Counted from the first letter of the stretch, positions 1 through 12,300 are shown. The stretch is DNA of 64,000 bases from Liquidambar formosana (GCA_039720395.1 CM077833.1:26558271-26622270), one strand, 5' to 3'. Program-made: numbers and translations. The notes: generated from the sequence alone by a model not told the origin.

Positions 1-329
1 ATTTTTAAATACACAACTACCCTTCTGCATATATAGGAAATATAGCAATATAAAATACATACCTTAATAAGAATTCTAAGGAAACTATACAACTACCCTT
101 CTGCATATATATAAGAAATATAGTAATATAAAACACATACCTTAATAAGAATTCTAAGGAAACTATAATTTGTATAATAATTAAATAAAACCAAACTCAT
201 ATAGGAATTCTAAGAAAACGGAAACTATAATTTGTATATCTATACTACCTATAAAAGCTTGTATCTTACAAAAAATACAATATTACTGTACGGGGTAAAA
301 TCCTGCTCCCCGAACTACGTGTTGATGAT
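1..329. other. AT-rich intergenic DNA with a short local duplication
   Basis: No gene is visible. A segment of about 80 bp containing ACAACTACCCTTCTGCATAT and ACATACCTTAATAAGAATTC occurs twice (about 13-90 and 88-170), with a partial third copy to about 240. It looks like local slippage or tandem duplication in AT-rich DNA. Confidence 0.6.
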
Positions 330-975
330 GGAGCTTGCTCTCTTGCCTGGACCTGCAATCACAAGCTTGGAAAATGGGTCAGAGGTAGGCCAAGGTGGGT
401 TTTGGCCGTGCCCTCTCCAATGCTTAAGTCAGAAAGCTGTACTGGGGAGAATGAGGTAAGGAAGAAGATGAATCTCAGAGAATTAGGGTACTGTAGCTTA
501 CCAAATTAGGCTGTATCGTATTCTTTTTATACCCACCTGTACGGACTGACCATGTGAGGTCAGGTAACTGCCTTGGTTAGGTCAGATCTGACCCTAGTTT
601 ACCCATAACCGTCTGACCATAGTTTGTTGATCGTGGTTAGCCAAGGGACCATGGTTTCCAGTAACCGTCGTGTCAGGAATTACAGCTGCTGGGACAGTTT
701 TGGACCGTAGTAGGATTTGGATCGTAGTGTGAGTCACAGGACAGGTGTCCCGAGCTGGAAGGTCACGTGCTTTGCAGCAGGTCCTATCATGCGGACCTTC
801 CACGTGTCAAGTGAAGTGATTTAACCTCTTGCCCCGAGCTGGACCTTAGGAGATGAATCACTTACGTTGTGGTTAAGCTGGTTGAACAGTCTTCGCCACG
901 TGTCAGCGTTTCAGGTCTGAACCTTACATCCCGAGCTGGAACCTCGGTTCAGAGATATTTCCACACAATTACCAT
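330..975 (+). repeat. Fragment of the terminal repeat that forms the 50.4-52.8 kb inverted repeat
   Basis: This stretch aligns with the outer half of both arms of the inverted repeat at 50.4-52.8 kb. Shared landmarks in order are GTAGGCCAAGGTGGGTTTTG, GTACTGTAGCTTAC, CCACCTGTACGGA, CATGTGAGGTCAGGTAA, CCCGAGCTGGA and ATATTTCCACACAA. Similarity stops at about 975, where the other copies continue for another 600 bp, so this is a truncated third copy. Short open frames in it are not convincing genes. Confidence 0.75.
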
Positions 976-1393
976 TATTCATTAATTAAAATATCTAGAT
1001 TATTCTTAATTCTTTGTTATACATGTTTATAAAAAGTTCTTTGGAAAACACGTTAGCATATATTTAGAGACCTAATAATAATATACAACTAATCAACCAT
1101 ACATCTCCCTTCTCCCTTTTACCCATATACTTCTCCTCTTTTCTCCTTTTATACATTTAGTTTTAATTTACATTCTCCACATATTATCCAGTGGATCTCA
1201 CAAATAATCAACGATGGTGATTTTTGGCATCCTCCCCACTTCTTCTTTGTAGGCAGAATTCAAAACTATGAGCAAGTTTTGAGAACTACCCTTATTTTTT
1301 GTGCCTGTCTTTTATAATATTTATTATTTATTATATAGGGGTTTTTCTTTTATATTTCTTAACTTTGTATTGGATGGGCTTAGGCATAGATAG
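976..1393. other. Intergenic DNA, left flank of the solo LTR
   Basis: AT-rich sequence with no supported gene. It ends with GATAG at 1389-1393, the left copy of the solo LTR target-site duplication. Confidence 0.6.
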
Positions 1394-3195
1394 TGTAGAC
1401 ACCCCATTTTGTACCCGTTGTCAGCTTAAGTCCCGTGGTCTCGATGATGATATTTATTATTCGTCTTGACAAAATGTGAAGTGATCCCAAAACGAGCCAA
1501 TGAAGTCACAGCAGAAATTCTAAGTTTATATCCAATTTTCATTAGCCCTGATGCGTACGCATCTGTAGTGGGTGTGAACGCGTTCATGCATACGCAACCA
1601 CTTGGGATGCGTACGCACCCTCCCTTTTTATGAAAACTCCAGATTTAGTATTCCTTTCTCCCTAAGACTTCTAATTGAAAAGAAGAATCCTATTTCGAAT
1701 GCAATTGTAGTTAACAATCTGGGAAGGACTCCCAAAACCCTAAGGATCTCTATATATACACCATTATAATTCTAAAAGAGGGATCAGAACCCTAATCCAA
1801 GGAGCCACCATACACTTCACAAAAAACCCTATACTGAAGATTCATGCTGTGATTTTGGAGGCTTGCAATGAGAAACTAAGTAGATTCAAAGACGCATAAA
1901 CCTGAGGGTAATTCTCTATCGATTTCTATTCAATTTCATGAATTGTGATTATGCATGATGGAAGTAATATTGGTATAATCACGTGCATGCTGGTTGATGT
2001 GTGTTATTTATTTATTATGCATGATTTAGAAGAGTAGGGTTGTTAAAGAGTGAAATTCGTCATAATTCAACAGCAGTTTTCTAAAATCAGCGATTGTATT
2101 TTAATCATAAATTTTGACTCCGAAGTCGGAATTGGACGAAATTGGTCTTCTTAAAAAGATAATTCAATTCTATACAACTTTGTATTTCACGAGATTTGTC
2201 TAATTCCAACATTTTCATACCCAAAAACGTGATTGAAGTTTCTACTGTTGTAAAGTGACGAAAATCACTTTTCATTATCTTTTTATCTTTTGTTTATTTT
2301 ATCTCATTATGCATGATTATCGATGAAATATAATGATAGAATGCATTCTTAGGATAAATAAGTTGTGTAATGATTATATATCATGCCATAATAGTGGATT
2401 AGGTTAAATCTGAATATGACCGACTAACTGCCTGTTTATCATTGTTATTATCAATTAATGATATTAATATTGATATGTTAAGCAAATATTCATTCCTCTA
2501 ATTTCATAGTAATGCTATTTGTTTGTAGTATTCTAGATATTTAGTTTTAGGGTTAGTTTGTATTGTTTTCTGTTTTTTTTTTTTGTAGATTTTGGGATAC
2601 GTCTATAGGTTGCATATGCACTACCTATGGTTGCATATGCACCCCCATTAAGGCAAACAGTTTTGTTCTATGTAGGGTTTTTTGCATGATAGTATTTAGG
2701 GATTTTTATTTCTTAATTATTATTGTTTAGAATGCATGTGACTTACTGCAGCGGGACTAACAGAAGTGCAGGTATCTGAATAAAAGGTGCATACGCAACT
2801 GGCATAGATGTGTACGCACCATGCTAATTGCAGGCAAAATGCTTGTCCCCTATTTTTTAGTTCTGTTTATGCAATTTTTGACTGTTCACTCTACATATCT
2901 CATTCATTTTCGTATGATATAAATTGTTGCATGTTTTAGGGTTGATTTTGATTGAATGACAGTTTAATTATGGCCAATAGTTATGTGTGGGAGCCGGTTT
3001 CGACCTGGCATTGTCGGGTGCCTAACAGTTTCCCGATGATGTACCCTAGCTCCGAACTCGAATCTTTGGTTATGACGAGTTAGACCTTGCTAGGGTTCAC
3101 TCGTTCCCAATATTGGGTGGCGATTCCTTTCCGTGTTTGTTCTCTGAGGCTAATGCGTATTCTTGAGCTATGTGGTTTAGGGCGTGGTGCTTACA
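1394..3195 (+). mobile_element. Solo LTR of a Tat/Ogre-like Gypsy retrotransposon, 5-bp TSD
   Basis: The LTR starts TGTAGACACCCC and ends GCTTACA (1802 bp). It is flanked by perfect 5-bp target duplications GATAG (1389-1393 and 3196-3200). No primer-binding site or coding region follows, so this is a solo LTR left by LTR-LTR recombination. It is homologous to the LTR at 60160-61745: both start with the same 20 bases, share the block around GTGAAATTCGTCATAATTCA, and share the 3' part from GGAGCCGGTTTCGACC or GGGGCCGGTTTCGACC to the end. Sequence between the shared blocks differs considerably, so they are different members of one family. It carries pairs of TGCGTACGCA-like palindromes (see findings). 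Confidence 0.92.
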
Positions 3196-3200
3196 GATAG

Positions 3201-4608
3201 TTAGCATTCAGAATTTTAGAATTATATACCAACGTGTTTAGTTTTATAATGCTTATTGAGTAATCGTCAACCAGTGCATCAACTTGACATTAATTCTTTT
3301 ATCTTCTCTCTTATAAATTGAGTATTTAATCTTCTCTTTTTCTCTCTTTACAGACTTAAAAACGCGTCATAAAAAGGTACCGATTTTTTTTCTTTTCTAG
3401 ATTCTTCGTTTTGATATGCTCAATATGTCTATAATATAATCTTGGAGATTAAAACTCCCTTCGTAAGAGATTAATTTGCTTTATTTTTTGTACGTTACAA
3501 TTTTATTTTTATATAATATTTTAGGTATTTTTTTTAGTGATTTGTTGAACAAAATATGTTTGTAAGAAATTTTCATTATCATGGTTATAAGTTATTATTA
3601 CTTATAAATTTCACTATTTTTTCTATATATATCATTTATAGGATCAATTATAGTCAGTAATTTTGTTTCTTGAAATCTGTTATAGCATACCAGTTGTATA
3701 GTGGTTTTTTATCTTCCAGATCAATGCATTATAGGTGCATCTTGATTTTTATCATTCTCTTAATTCAATGATCATGGGCGTATATAAAATTAGATGATCA
3801 AAAGTGCGCACAAATTTTAATTTGGTGGCCGGTTTTTTATTTATTTATTATTTCCTCCATACTCTTAGAAAACTTTATTGTCTTAACAAAGGTTCTTCAA
3901 GTCTTTGTGTTATATCTTATAATATATATAGGCACATGTAACATTATGCAAATTTATAAATCTCCTTATAGTTGTATAGCCGTCTTTCAAACCTTTTTTT
4001 TTTTTTTTTTGCTTAAGTTCATCTGGATGTTAGTTTCAATATTGCATCTCGATCTTATTTGAATGAGAAATAAGCAAAATTAAAATAAATATTATTCTAC
4101 CCAAACAGGAAAAGAAAAAAAATTTGTTACATAAGTGAAAAAAATCACAATTTACAAATTTGAGTTATAGTGGGAGAATGATAAAGGTAATGTGTGGAAA
4201 CTAAAATTTGAGGAATTCTATCTAAAAGAAACAATTGTTACATAATTGTAAAAAGTTTGGTAGTTATATGAATTAGAGTTGCACTGGGAGATGAACAATG
4301 AGTGTGTGTAGAAATTTAAATTTGATTTAAAAATTATTTTTTACAACGCAAATATCGTCACTTACAACGCACGTGTGCATCAACTAGTCCTTCTAAGGGT
4401 ATGAAGTATGAAGTAATTAGGAACATTTTAAAAGAGAGGTGAAAACTTTGAAGTATATTTGCTCAAAGGTTGGTCAATCGGCTCACTTTTGGTAGTGATA
4501 TCCATTAAATTTAATCGACTTTATGTGACATTACCTAGGATTTCCTCACTCGTATGGGCATTCACTTTTATCCACTCTTTCGAAATAAAATTAATTTATT
4601 TTTCTTAT
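3201..4608. other. AT-rich intergenic DNA
   Basis: No coding region, RNA gene or clear transposon end is supported here. There are several poly-T runs, the longest at about 3992-4010. Confidence 0.5.
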
Positions 4609-4622
4609 TAAATCCTCTCATT

Positions 4623-4863
4623 TTCTTTCTTTCTATCTTTCATTTTTTTTTTTTTTTTTTTTGTTGGTTTAACGATCAGGGTGTCTCAGCCAACTTATGC
4701 ACACCTCGACTAAATCCCTTTTCGATCGATCTTAAAGACGCTCTCTCCTACATCGGCTATGTGCATTCAAAAATTAATTCTTGAAATACTCTTCAAAAGA
4801 ATCGAATTCAAGTTAATAAAATAGAAAAGCTCTTCTCTTACCAACTAAACTAACTCCCTTGGG
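4623..4863 (-). mobile_element. tRNA-derived SINE, antisense, with 14-bp TSD
   Basis: The insert is flanked by identical 14-bp repeats TAAATCCTCTCATT (4609-4622 and 4864-4877). Read on the minus strand it starts near an A-box-like TAGTTTAGTTGGTAAGAG, has a B-box-like GAATTCGATTC about 40 nt on, and ends in a poly-A tail (the poly-T at about 4650-4670 on the plus strand). Internal pol III promoter boxes, A tail and a TSD of this length define a tRNA-derived SINE. It is about 240 bp. Confidence 0.85.
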
Positions 4864-5129
4864 TAAATCCTCTCATTACCGCCCTAGCTAATAATAGGTG
4901 AATGAAAAAAAGTAAAAAAAAAAAAAAGAAAAAGAAAAAAGAAAGAAAGAGGACGGGTGGGGGAAGAGGGTGGAATAAACGGTGAATGAGAGATCGGCTC
5001 ATAATCCACAGAGTAGAGTATAAGCTGACGTTCATCACTCCCTGTACATAAAAGTTCAATTATTAATTTATTATTATTATCTTCTTTTTTTTCTTTTTTT
5101 TCCAATAAGCCACAACGGGGAAAACGGTT

Positions 5130-5560
5130 CTAGCTTCTAGAAAGATCGGCTCAAACTCCCGGAGCGGTTCACCCGCAAACCCGGATTCGGAGCGGAACGC
5201 TCGACTTGGGCTGACTTATCTGCTAAGATTTTACGGTGTCTGGTCTTAGTTCGTTCAGTGAAACCTCAATCTGGCATCCTCAGTTCCCAACTCTAACGCA
5301 GCCGAAATGTTTGAAGAAATTCCTCACAGGGGTTAATTTTTAAATTGGTCGAGGTTCATGAAGAAGATTAACCGTTTTCTTGGAAAGCGATGACTCAACC
5401 TTGACGGGGGATTTCGCAAAAAAGCAAGAAAAAACAGAGGCTTGGAAGGTGACTTATCAGCACACACAACTTATCGGTATCTAACTGTCTATTCGTGTTA
5501 GTATTTTGTTGAAGAATGCTTTCTTCGGCAGCTAAATTGTCTCAACTACCCCTACTTGAT
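5130..5560. repeat. Upstream duplication block of the receptor-kinase cluster, copy 0
   Basis: This block recurs at about 13800-14150 and 21085-21430. Shared landmarks are a GGATACGGAGCGGAACGCT-type motif, an AATCTGGCATCCT-type motif, GAAGAAATTCCTCA, AAGCGATGA(C), and a TTGGAAGGTGACT-type motif. It belongs to the ancestral unit that was duplicated together with each LRR kinase. No intact reading frame is conserved between copies, so it behaves as non-coding or long-decayed sequence. Confidence 0.7.
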
Positions 5561-5996
5561 CGTAAGTTAACCCAAATCCCACCCACATCATATGCATAAA
5601 GGTACTTAAGTCACCTCTTGGCGCCAAAAAAAAAAAAAAAAAAAAAAAAGAAAAAAGAAGAAGGAGGAGAGGTACTCAAGTCACCATCATTTTCTCAGAG
5701 ATTTGACCCTTTTGAAATATGTGCTCGCATTCTGCCTTGGTATTGCTCATTACATTTGAATGTGCATATAGGTATTTAAGACATCATTAACATATCAAAG
5801 GTTTAAGCCCTTTTGAGATGTGTGCTTATATTTTGTCTTAATCTTACTTAATTGTGGGTAGATGATACAAGTGGGTAGATTATTTTATTTTGGAAAGAAA
5901 ATAATGTGTATATATATAGGGAGTCTATCGAGTGCGGACGGTTCAGATTATCGAAGATATATAACAAGGGTTTCAGGACAATCCGTACCTGATCAT

Positions 5997-6000
<4 letters not shown>

Positions 6001-6046
<46 letters not shown>
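6001..6046. repeat. (AT)n microsatellite
   Basis: About 23 uninterrupted AT dinucleotides upstream of the truncated receptor-kinase relic. Confidence 0.95.
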
Positions 6047-6051
<5 letters not shown>

Positions 6052-6299
6052 AGAAATCTAGCAAGCAGTTAATGTGAATGTATGGAGGCCTTGTCAATTT
6101 GTCTATGTACATGATGCGGCTTCTAGAGTGGTGTACGGTCAATCTTGTTTTAAGTACTTTGACTATCACATAATTGACTCAGCCTTGGTTGAAGCATTAC
6201 GATTGACAACCGCAGCTCTGATTGAATTTAGAAGGCACAGTTTTTTTCTTCACTGGATCCCCCGTGTCCACACAGTTTCAGTTTTCAAGTGATCAAATG

Positions 6300-6723
6300 C
6301 AACACGCTCCCAAAGAAGACTTAGTCTTCCAATGAGATTGTAGATTTATTTATTTATTTATATTTTTTTTCCAATCTCTGTTTGGGTAGGTCGATTTTAC
6401 ATCCTTGTATAGATTTACAAACGAATATGTGTTTTTTCATCTTAGTTTCATCTTTCACTTTGCTCTGACACTGAATTATTTTTCTTCTAGTGCAATCTTA
6501 ACCGAAAACAGAAGGCATGGGATTCTTTTTTCTACTTCGTTATGTCGTTTTAGCTGTTCTTCTATTCCCTCTAAGCTTTTTGCATGTTATGAATTCAGCA
6601 CCTTTAAGCGTTCGCACTGACAAGGAAGCATTAATGCTCCTAACTCATTTTTCTTCATTGTTGAATTTCACCCCTTTCGTGGCACGCTCTTGTTCTTCTA
6701 AATGTTCTTCTTTATTTTCTCCT
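6300..6723 (+). pseudogene. 5' relic of an LRR-XII receptor kinase
   Basis: The stretch reproduces the promoter-proximal sequence and start of the intact genes. It has the conserved GCTCCCAAAGAAGACTTAGT block at about 6306, then TTACATCCTTGTATAGATTT and an ATG at 6517. The ATG opens a signal peptide nearly identical to that of the 15.2 kb gene (MGFFFLLRYVVLAVLLFPLS), followed by NSAPLS and TDKEAL. After TDKEAL the similarity to the LRR N-terminal cap ends and the frame closes at 6726. No LRR or kinase coding follows, so only the 5' end survives. A short secreted peptide cannot be excluded but is not supported by conservation. Confidence 0.8.
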
Positions 6724-6971
6724 TAATAAGAGTTCAAACACGGAACTCATCCAAACCACTCATTCACGATTCCCAAAAAATTCCAACGACAGAATTTGCC
6801 GTTATTGACTCGACATTTTTCGTGAAAGCCATCATAGCTCCACACTAGTTGAACTAATATAGCAGGAAAAAATGTCCGTTGAGCGAGTTAGTTGAAAAAA
6901 GACTCACGAGTTTTTCTTGTGTGATGATTTTCGGGTGATTTATTCAGTGTGGAGGTGTGGCAATTTTTACA

Positions 6972-7243
6972 CAAATATTTCCAATTTTTTAAAAATCAAT
7001 TTTTCCATATATTTCAAATCCCACCATTTTCCATTTTTCTTCCAATTTTCTAAAAATAATTTTTCCATACGTTTCAAATCTCACCATTTTCCATTTTTCA
7101 AAGCATACATTTCCAATTTTCTAAAAATTAATTTTTCCATACATTTTAAATCCCACCGAGCTCCATTCTTCAAAGCATACATTTCCAATTTTCTAAAAAT
7201 CATTTTTCCATACATTTCAAATCCCACCAAGCTCCATTGTTGA
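6972..7243. repeat. Minisatellite, about four copies of a 60-75 bp unit
   Basis: Successive units contain TTTCCAATTTTCTAAAAAT, then TTTTTCCATACATTTCAAAT, then CCCACCA(A/T) and CTCCATT or TTCCATT. Units 2-4 are the most regular. Open frames across it (6917-7243 plus, 7081-7332 minus) encode only the repetition and are not taken as genes. Confidence 0.85.
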
Positions 7244-7259
7244 AGCAAACATTTCCATA

Positions 7260-7560
7260 CCCCATTTTTTCGGCAAGGTAGGGCGGAATCTATAGTGGCT
7301 GTGCGGTCAATTGTTTTGATTGCTATTATCACATCACTAACTCAACCAAAGTCTATGTGTTTGATGAAAGAACCAGATATGAGTGACCTGGTTTTTGGGG
7401 CAAGCTTCACTTCATGAGAGATGCCAAAATGGTTGAATTTTCCTTACCAAAGGAAAAAACATTCAATTCATCATACACAATATTCACTTCAATTAATGCG
7501 GCGGAGATGGATATTCAATAGCAACACTATTATTGACAGTCACAGCTCTTATTGAATACT
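7260..7560. repeat. Upstream duplication block of receptor-kinase gene 1
   Basis: Sequence around TATCACATCACTAACTCAAC, AGAACCAGATATGAGTGACC and TGAATTTTCCTTACC matches the stretch at about 14640-14820 upstream of gene 2 and about 21590-21790 upstream of gene 3. It supports duplication of a long promoter-containing unit. From here to the gene at 9334 I see only AT-rich DNA and the repeat at 8599-8930. Confidence 0.6.
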
Positions 7561-8598
7561 AGCTTCGAATCCCGTGCAATGCATGGATTAATTTATAATA
7601 AAAAAAATAATATTATTAGCAAATTAGAATTTTAACAGAATACTTATTCTCTAAAATAGTAAAATATATTTGTTAATATAATATGTCAATTAAATTTAAA
7701 AGATATAGACAAAAATAATCTTTAATATTCAATCAAAATTATTTTTGGTGTGATGTTAGTGTAATGTATCACACAAAATTTAATTATACTCTCGAAAAAG
7801 ATAAATTATTTTGAAAAACAATTAATTTAATAGTAGAAACTTGTAAAAATGAAGGAACTGACACGTTATGATATTTGGTGGGAAAATATTAAAATTCTCT
7901 GGAACTTAACCCATCGCACAATCATGGTTTTAACATGTTGGTATATACCAACGTTGAAAGTATCTCGAAATCCAACAGTGCAGATTTTAGAATGCATGAC
8001 AACGATGAATTTTAGCCTTCCATGGGGTTTTGAGTGGGTTTCATAAAAAGTGAAAAACCATGGGGAAAAATATTAAAAATTTGTTTGGGATTAGAGCATA
8101 AAAAGATGAAAGAAAAGTTTAAACTGAGAAAGAGAATAGGAGAAAAAGCCAGAGGGAGCAGAAAATAAGAGAAAGTATAAATCTTTTCAACTTTATGTAA
8201 TTAACCATATGGAAGAATTTTGATTAAAATAGATTTTTTCTTACTTTTTTTTTGGTATCAGAAGCAAATTGGGAGAATTTGAAGATTTTGGCGGATCGGG
8301 TTTTCTTTTTTAATCCTTATTTCCTTTATTTGTCTCTCTTTTTAATTATGATTATTTATAATTTTATATGTTCAATTTTTAGAAGGGGAAATGAATAGGC
8401 ATAAAGAAAACAGAAAAATATAGTATAGTCTATTAAGTTTGGGTTGAACATTGTATAGTATGGGTTTTTTAATCCTCACACATAAAAACAAAGAGATATG
8501 TAGTGAATACTAAGCATCAACTTACCTCTACCGCATGAGAAAGAGCAAGTAATTTTAAATTAAAAAAAAAAGGAAAAAAAAATGTGAAAAATTTATCT

Positions 8599-8930
8599 TT
8601 TGGTAACCATTTTCTAGCTTAATACCAAAGAAAGAAAGTTAATAATCCTCTTAAAGCAGCTATCAAGTCAATTTGTTGTAAATTGACAAACAATATCTTT
8701 TGTTTGGTATTAAATTAGAAAGTGATGACTAAAAGTAGTTTTTTCAAAAGTCACTAAAAGTAACTTTTTGGCAAAATTACATTTTAGTGACTACTTCTAA
8801 AATTAATATGAAACAATAGAAGTTAGTCGTCATTTTAGCTCACATTTGTAGTCAATTTGTAATAAGTTGATAGAAAATATCATTTTTTGGTATTAGATTA
8901 GAAAATGGTTACTAAAAAAGTAATTTTACC
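8599..8930. repeat. MITE-like repeat with inverted ends
   Basis: The left end contains TTGGTAACCATTTTCTAGCTTAATACCAAA and the right end contains its approximate inverse, TTTGGTATTAGATTAGAAAATGGTTACT. The interior also holds an imperfect direct repeat around GTCAATTTGT, TTTGGTATTA and TGACTAAAA. Together these suggest a small non-autonomous DNA element. No clear target duplication was found. Confidence 0.5.
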
Positions 8931-9073
8931 AAAAAGCCGTCCCTGTTTCAACATGTGAAAAGGAAAAAAGAAAAAAAAAAAAAAAAAAGAGAAAAAATTC
9001 TCATTTTGACACTTGGCACACAAAAGGGTGCCAATCCTCCGTTTTGGATATATATAATAGATAATAGATGTAA

Positions 9074-9103
9074 GAGGCTCCCAAAGAAGTCTTAAAGACT
9101 TTT
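9074..9103 (+). promoter_or_regulatory. Conserved upstream palindromic block of gene 1
   Basis: GAGGCTCCCAAAGAAGTCTT followed by AAAGACTT lies about 260 bp before the start codon. The same block precedes every LRR kinase in the cluster (6306, 14922, 15040, 22811). Here it forms the inverted repeat AAGTCTTAAAGACTT. This makes it a candidate cis-element or transcript 5'-end feature; the role is inferred from conservation only. Confidence 0.45.
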
Positions 9104-9333
9104 TCTTTCACCAGTTCCCACTTTGTGTCAACGTGGCCCTAATTTTAAAAGTCTATTATCAAAGAAAACTGAGTCTTCTGATGCGATTGAGGACGAAAAT
9201 TTTCCGTGTTTGGCTTTATCCATTTTGCATCCTTATTTAAATCCACAAATGAACATTTGATATTTCATCGTAGTTACATCTTTAACTTTGCTTTGAGACT
9301 GAATTCTCTTTCTTCGAGTCCAATCTTGAAGAT

Positions 9334-12300
9334 ATGCGATTCATTTTAACATTTCACTGTGCTATTTTAGCTGTTCTTTTATTTCCTCAAAGCTCTTTCC
9401 ATGTTGTGAATTCAGCTCCTTTAAGCCTTCTCACTGACAAGGAGGCGTTGTCTTCGTTTAAATCTCTGATAAGCACCGACCCTTCGACCACTCTTTCTTC
9501 ATGGGATGAAAACTCCAGCCCCTGTAACTGGACTGGTGTCTTCTGCAACGAAGACAGGCAACGAGTCATTGGCCTTGATTTGTCAGGCCTTAAAATGACA
9601 GGCACCATAAGCCCACATATTGGGAATCTCTCCTTCCTTCGCTCTCTTCAACTGCAAGAGAACCAATTGACAGGAACTATTCCCGATCAAGTTGGTGATC
9701 TTTTCCGCTTGAGGGTCTTGAACATGAGCTCTAACCGCATCAAAGGTGCAATACCTCTGAACATAACCATGTGCTCAGAGCTCGAGATCCTTGACTTGAT
9801 GGGAAATGAGGTATCAGGAGCAATTCCTGCAGAGCTTGGCCATCTCTCAAACCTTGAAATTTTGAAGTTGGGTCGAAACAAGCTTTCAGGTGTGATTCCT
9901 CCGTCTATTGCTAACCTTTCCTCTCTTATCACTCTAGATTTAATGACCAATACTTTTGGTGGCATTATACCCAGTGATTTGGGTCGTCTTCAAAATTTGA
10001 AACATCTAGATCTCAGCATTAATGATCTCACAGGCATTGTTCCTCCATCCCTATACAACATTTCTTCCCTGGTTTTTTTCGCTTTGGCTTCAAATCAATT
10101 GTGGGGTCCAATTCCAAGTGATGTTGGAGATAAACTGCCAAATCTTTTATACTTCAATTTTTGCATCAATAAATTCACTGGTTCAGTTCCAGGGTCTTTA
10201 AACAATCTAACCAACATTCGAGAAATTCGCATGGCACAGAACCATTTGGTTGGATCAGTGCCACCAGGACTGGGAGATCTCCCAGAACTGAGAATGTACA
10301 ATCTTGGGTTCAATAGGATTGTAAGCTCTGGCGAATGGGGCCTCGATTTTATCACGTCTTTGACAAATAGTACTCGTCTTAACTTCCTTGCCATTGATGG
10401 CAACCTTCTGGAGGGTGTAATTCCAGAATCCATTGGCAACCTTTCGACTTCTCTCACACATTTATACATGGGAGGGAATCGTATTTATGGTGGTATACCC
10501 ATCTCAATCAGTCGTCTTAGCAGCTTGGCTTTGCTAAATTTGAGCTATAATTCTATATCTGGAGGAATTCCATCAGAAATTGGCCAGCTTGGGGAACTGC
10601 GGGAGTTAAATTTGGCTGGAAATCAGCTCTCAGGCACAATCCCAAAATCCCTTGGTAATCTCCAAAATCTTAATCTGATAGATTTCTCTGGGAATAAGTT
10701 GGTAGGAAGAATACCTACAACTTTTGTTAATTTCCAGAAACTGCTTTCTATGGATCTATCCAACAATAGGCTCAATGAAACCATACCAAAAGAAATTTTC
10801 AGTCTCACCAGTCTGAGCACTCTTTTGAATCTATCCAAGAACTTCCTAAGCGGACCTTTGCCTCCAGAAGTTAGGACACTTAAGGGTGTTGTCACTATTG
10901 ACCTCTCTAACAATCGGTTGCAAGGAAGCATTCCCGAATCGATTGGAGATTGTGAGAGCTTGGAGGAGTTATTCATGGCCAATAATATGTTGTCCGGATT
11001 TATTCCAGGTACTCTAGGGGAAGTGAAGGGTTTGGAAACTCTTGACCTCTCCTTGAACCAACTTTCTGGCTCAATACCTGGCAGTCTCCAAAAACTGAAA
11101 GCCCTTCAATTGTTGAACCTCTCTTTCAATAACCTGGAAGGAGTTGTTCCTAGCGAAGGAATCTTTAGAAATCTCTCCAGAGTTCACATGGAGGGGAACT
11201 CAAAGCTTTGCTTGAATTTGGCTTGTGAAGTCAATCGTGGAAGAAGATTTACGGCAGTGCATATTGTAATCATAATCACGGCTTCAATAGCAATATGCTT
11301 ACTGATTGGTTTGCTGTTCTGTATAAAGAAAGGCAAAGCAAAAAGCATGCCAACATCAGAATCATTTAAGGTGCAGCATCAAATGATCTCTTATGATGAG
11401 CTTCGTCTGGCAACTGGGGAATTTAGCCCGGTAAATCTAATTGGGATTGGTAGTTTTGGGTCAGTTTACAGAGGATGTCTAAGAGAAGGTATTTCCATCG
11501 CAGTTAAGGTGCTTGACAACGGGAGGAATGGGTCTTGGAAGAGTTTTTGGGCAGAGTGTGAGGCTTTGAGGAATGTGAGGCACCGCAACCTTGTTAAACT
11601 GATCACGTCGTGCTCAAGTATAGACTTCAAGGGAGTAGAATTTTTGGCTCTGGTATATGAGTTCATGAGTAATGGAAGTTTGGAAGACTGGATTAAGGGA
11701 AGAAGGCACTCAACTGGAGGCCCGCTGACTGTTCTGGAGAGATTGAATATGGCCATTGATGTTGCCTGTGCCATGGATTACCTGCACCACGACTGCGAAA
11801 CCCCTGTAGTGCACTGTGATTTGAAGCCAAGTAATGTGCTCTTGCATGAAGACATGACAGCAAAGGTGGGGGACTTCGGGCTGGCCAGATTGCTGATTGA
11901 GAAGCCAGTTGATCAACAGTCGGTTACCTCTACCCACAGCCTCAAGGGTTCCATCGGATATATACCTCCAGGTTAGCAGCTATTATCTTCAGTTTGAATG
12001 GATGTTTTTTTAAAAGATGACATCCAATTCCCCGTTTTCTTGTTCTTTAGGTTTCCCTTGTTTGAGGAATCTTTCAGGTGCATGTAATGTGATTTTCTCA
12101 CTCCTAAAATGTTTCATTCATAACTACATTTTGAGCTGTTCATTATTTGGGATAAAAAGGAATTTCATTCCAAATTAAAGATGTGATGAAAAAATAATAC
12201 TGGCACATTGGATATTATAGCATTTAGGTGAGCCTATATTTTCTTAGCATTTGCTTATAGATATAGTCTATTAATATTTTAGTAAACCTTCACATTCCTA

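Noticed and set aside
6000..6048. Possible CRISPR-like or satellite array
   Set aside because: It is a plain AT microsatellite; no spaced repeat arrays of CRISPR type occur in this plant sequence.
9387..11937. Several minus-strand open frames of 70-125 codons inside receptor-kinase gene 1 (and the matching ones in genes 2 and 3)
   Set aside because: They are antisense shadows of the LRR and kinase coding sequence and recur only because the sense genes are paralogous.
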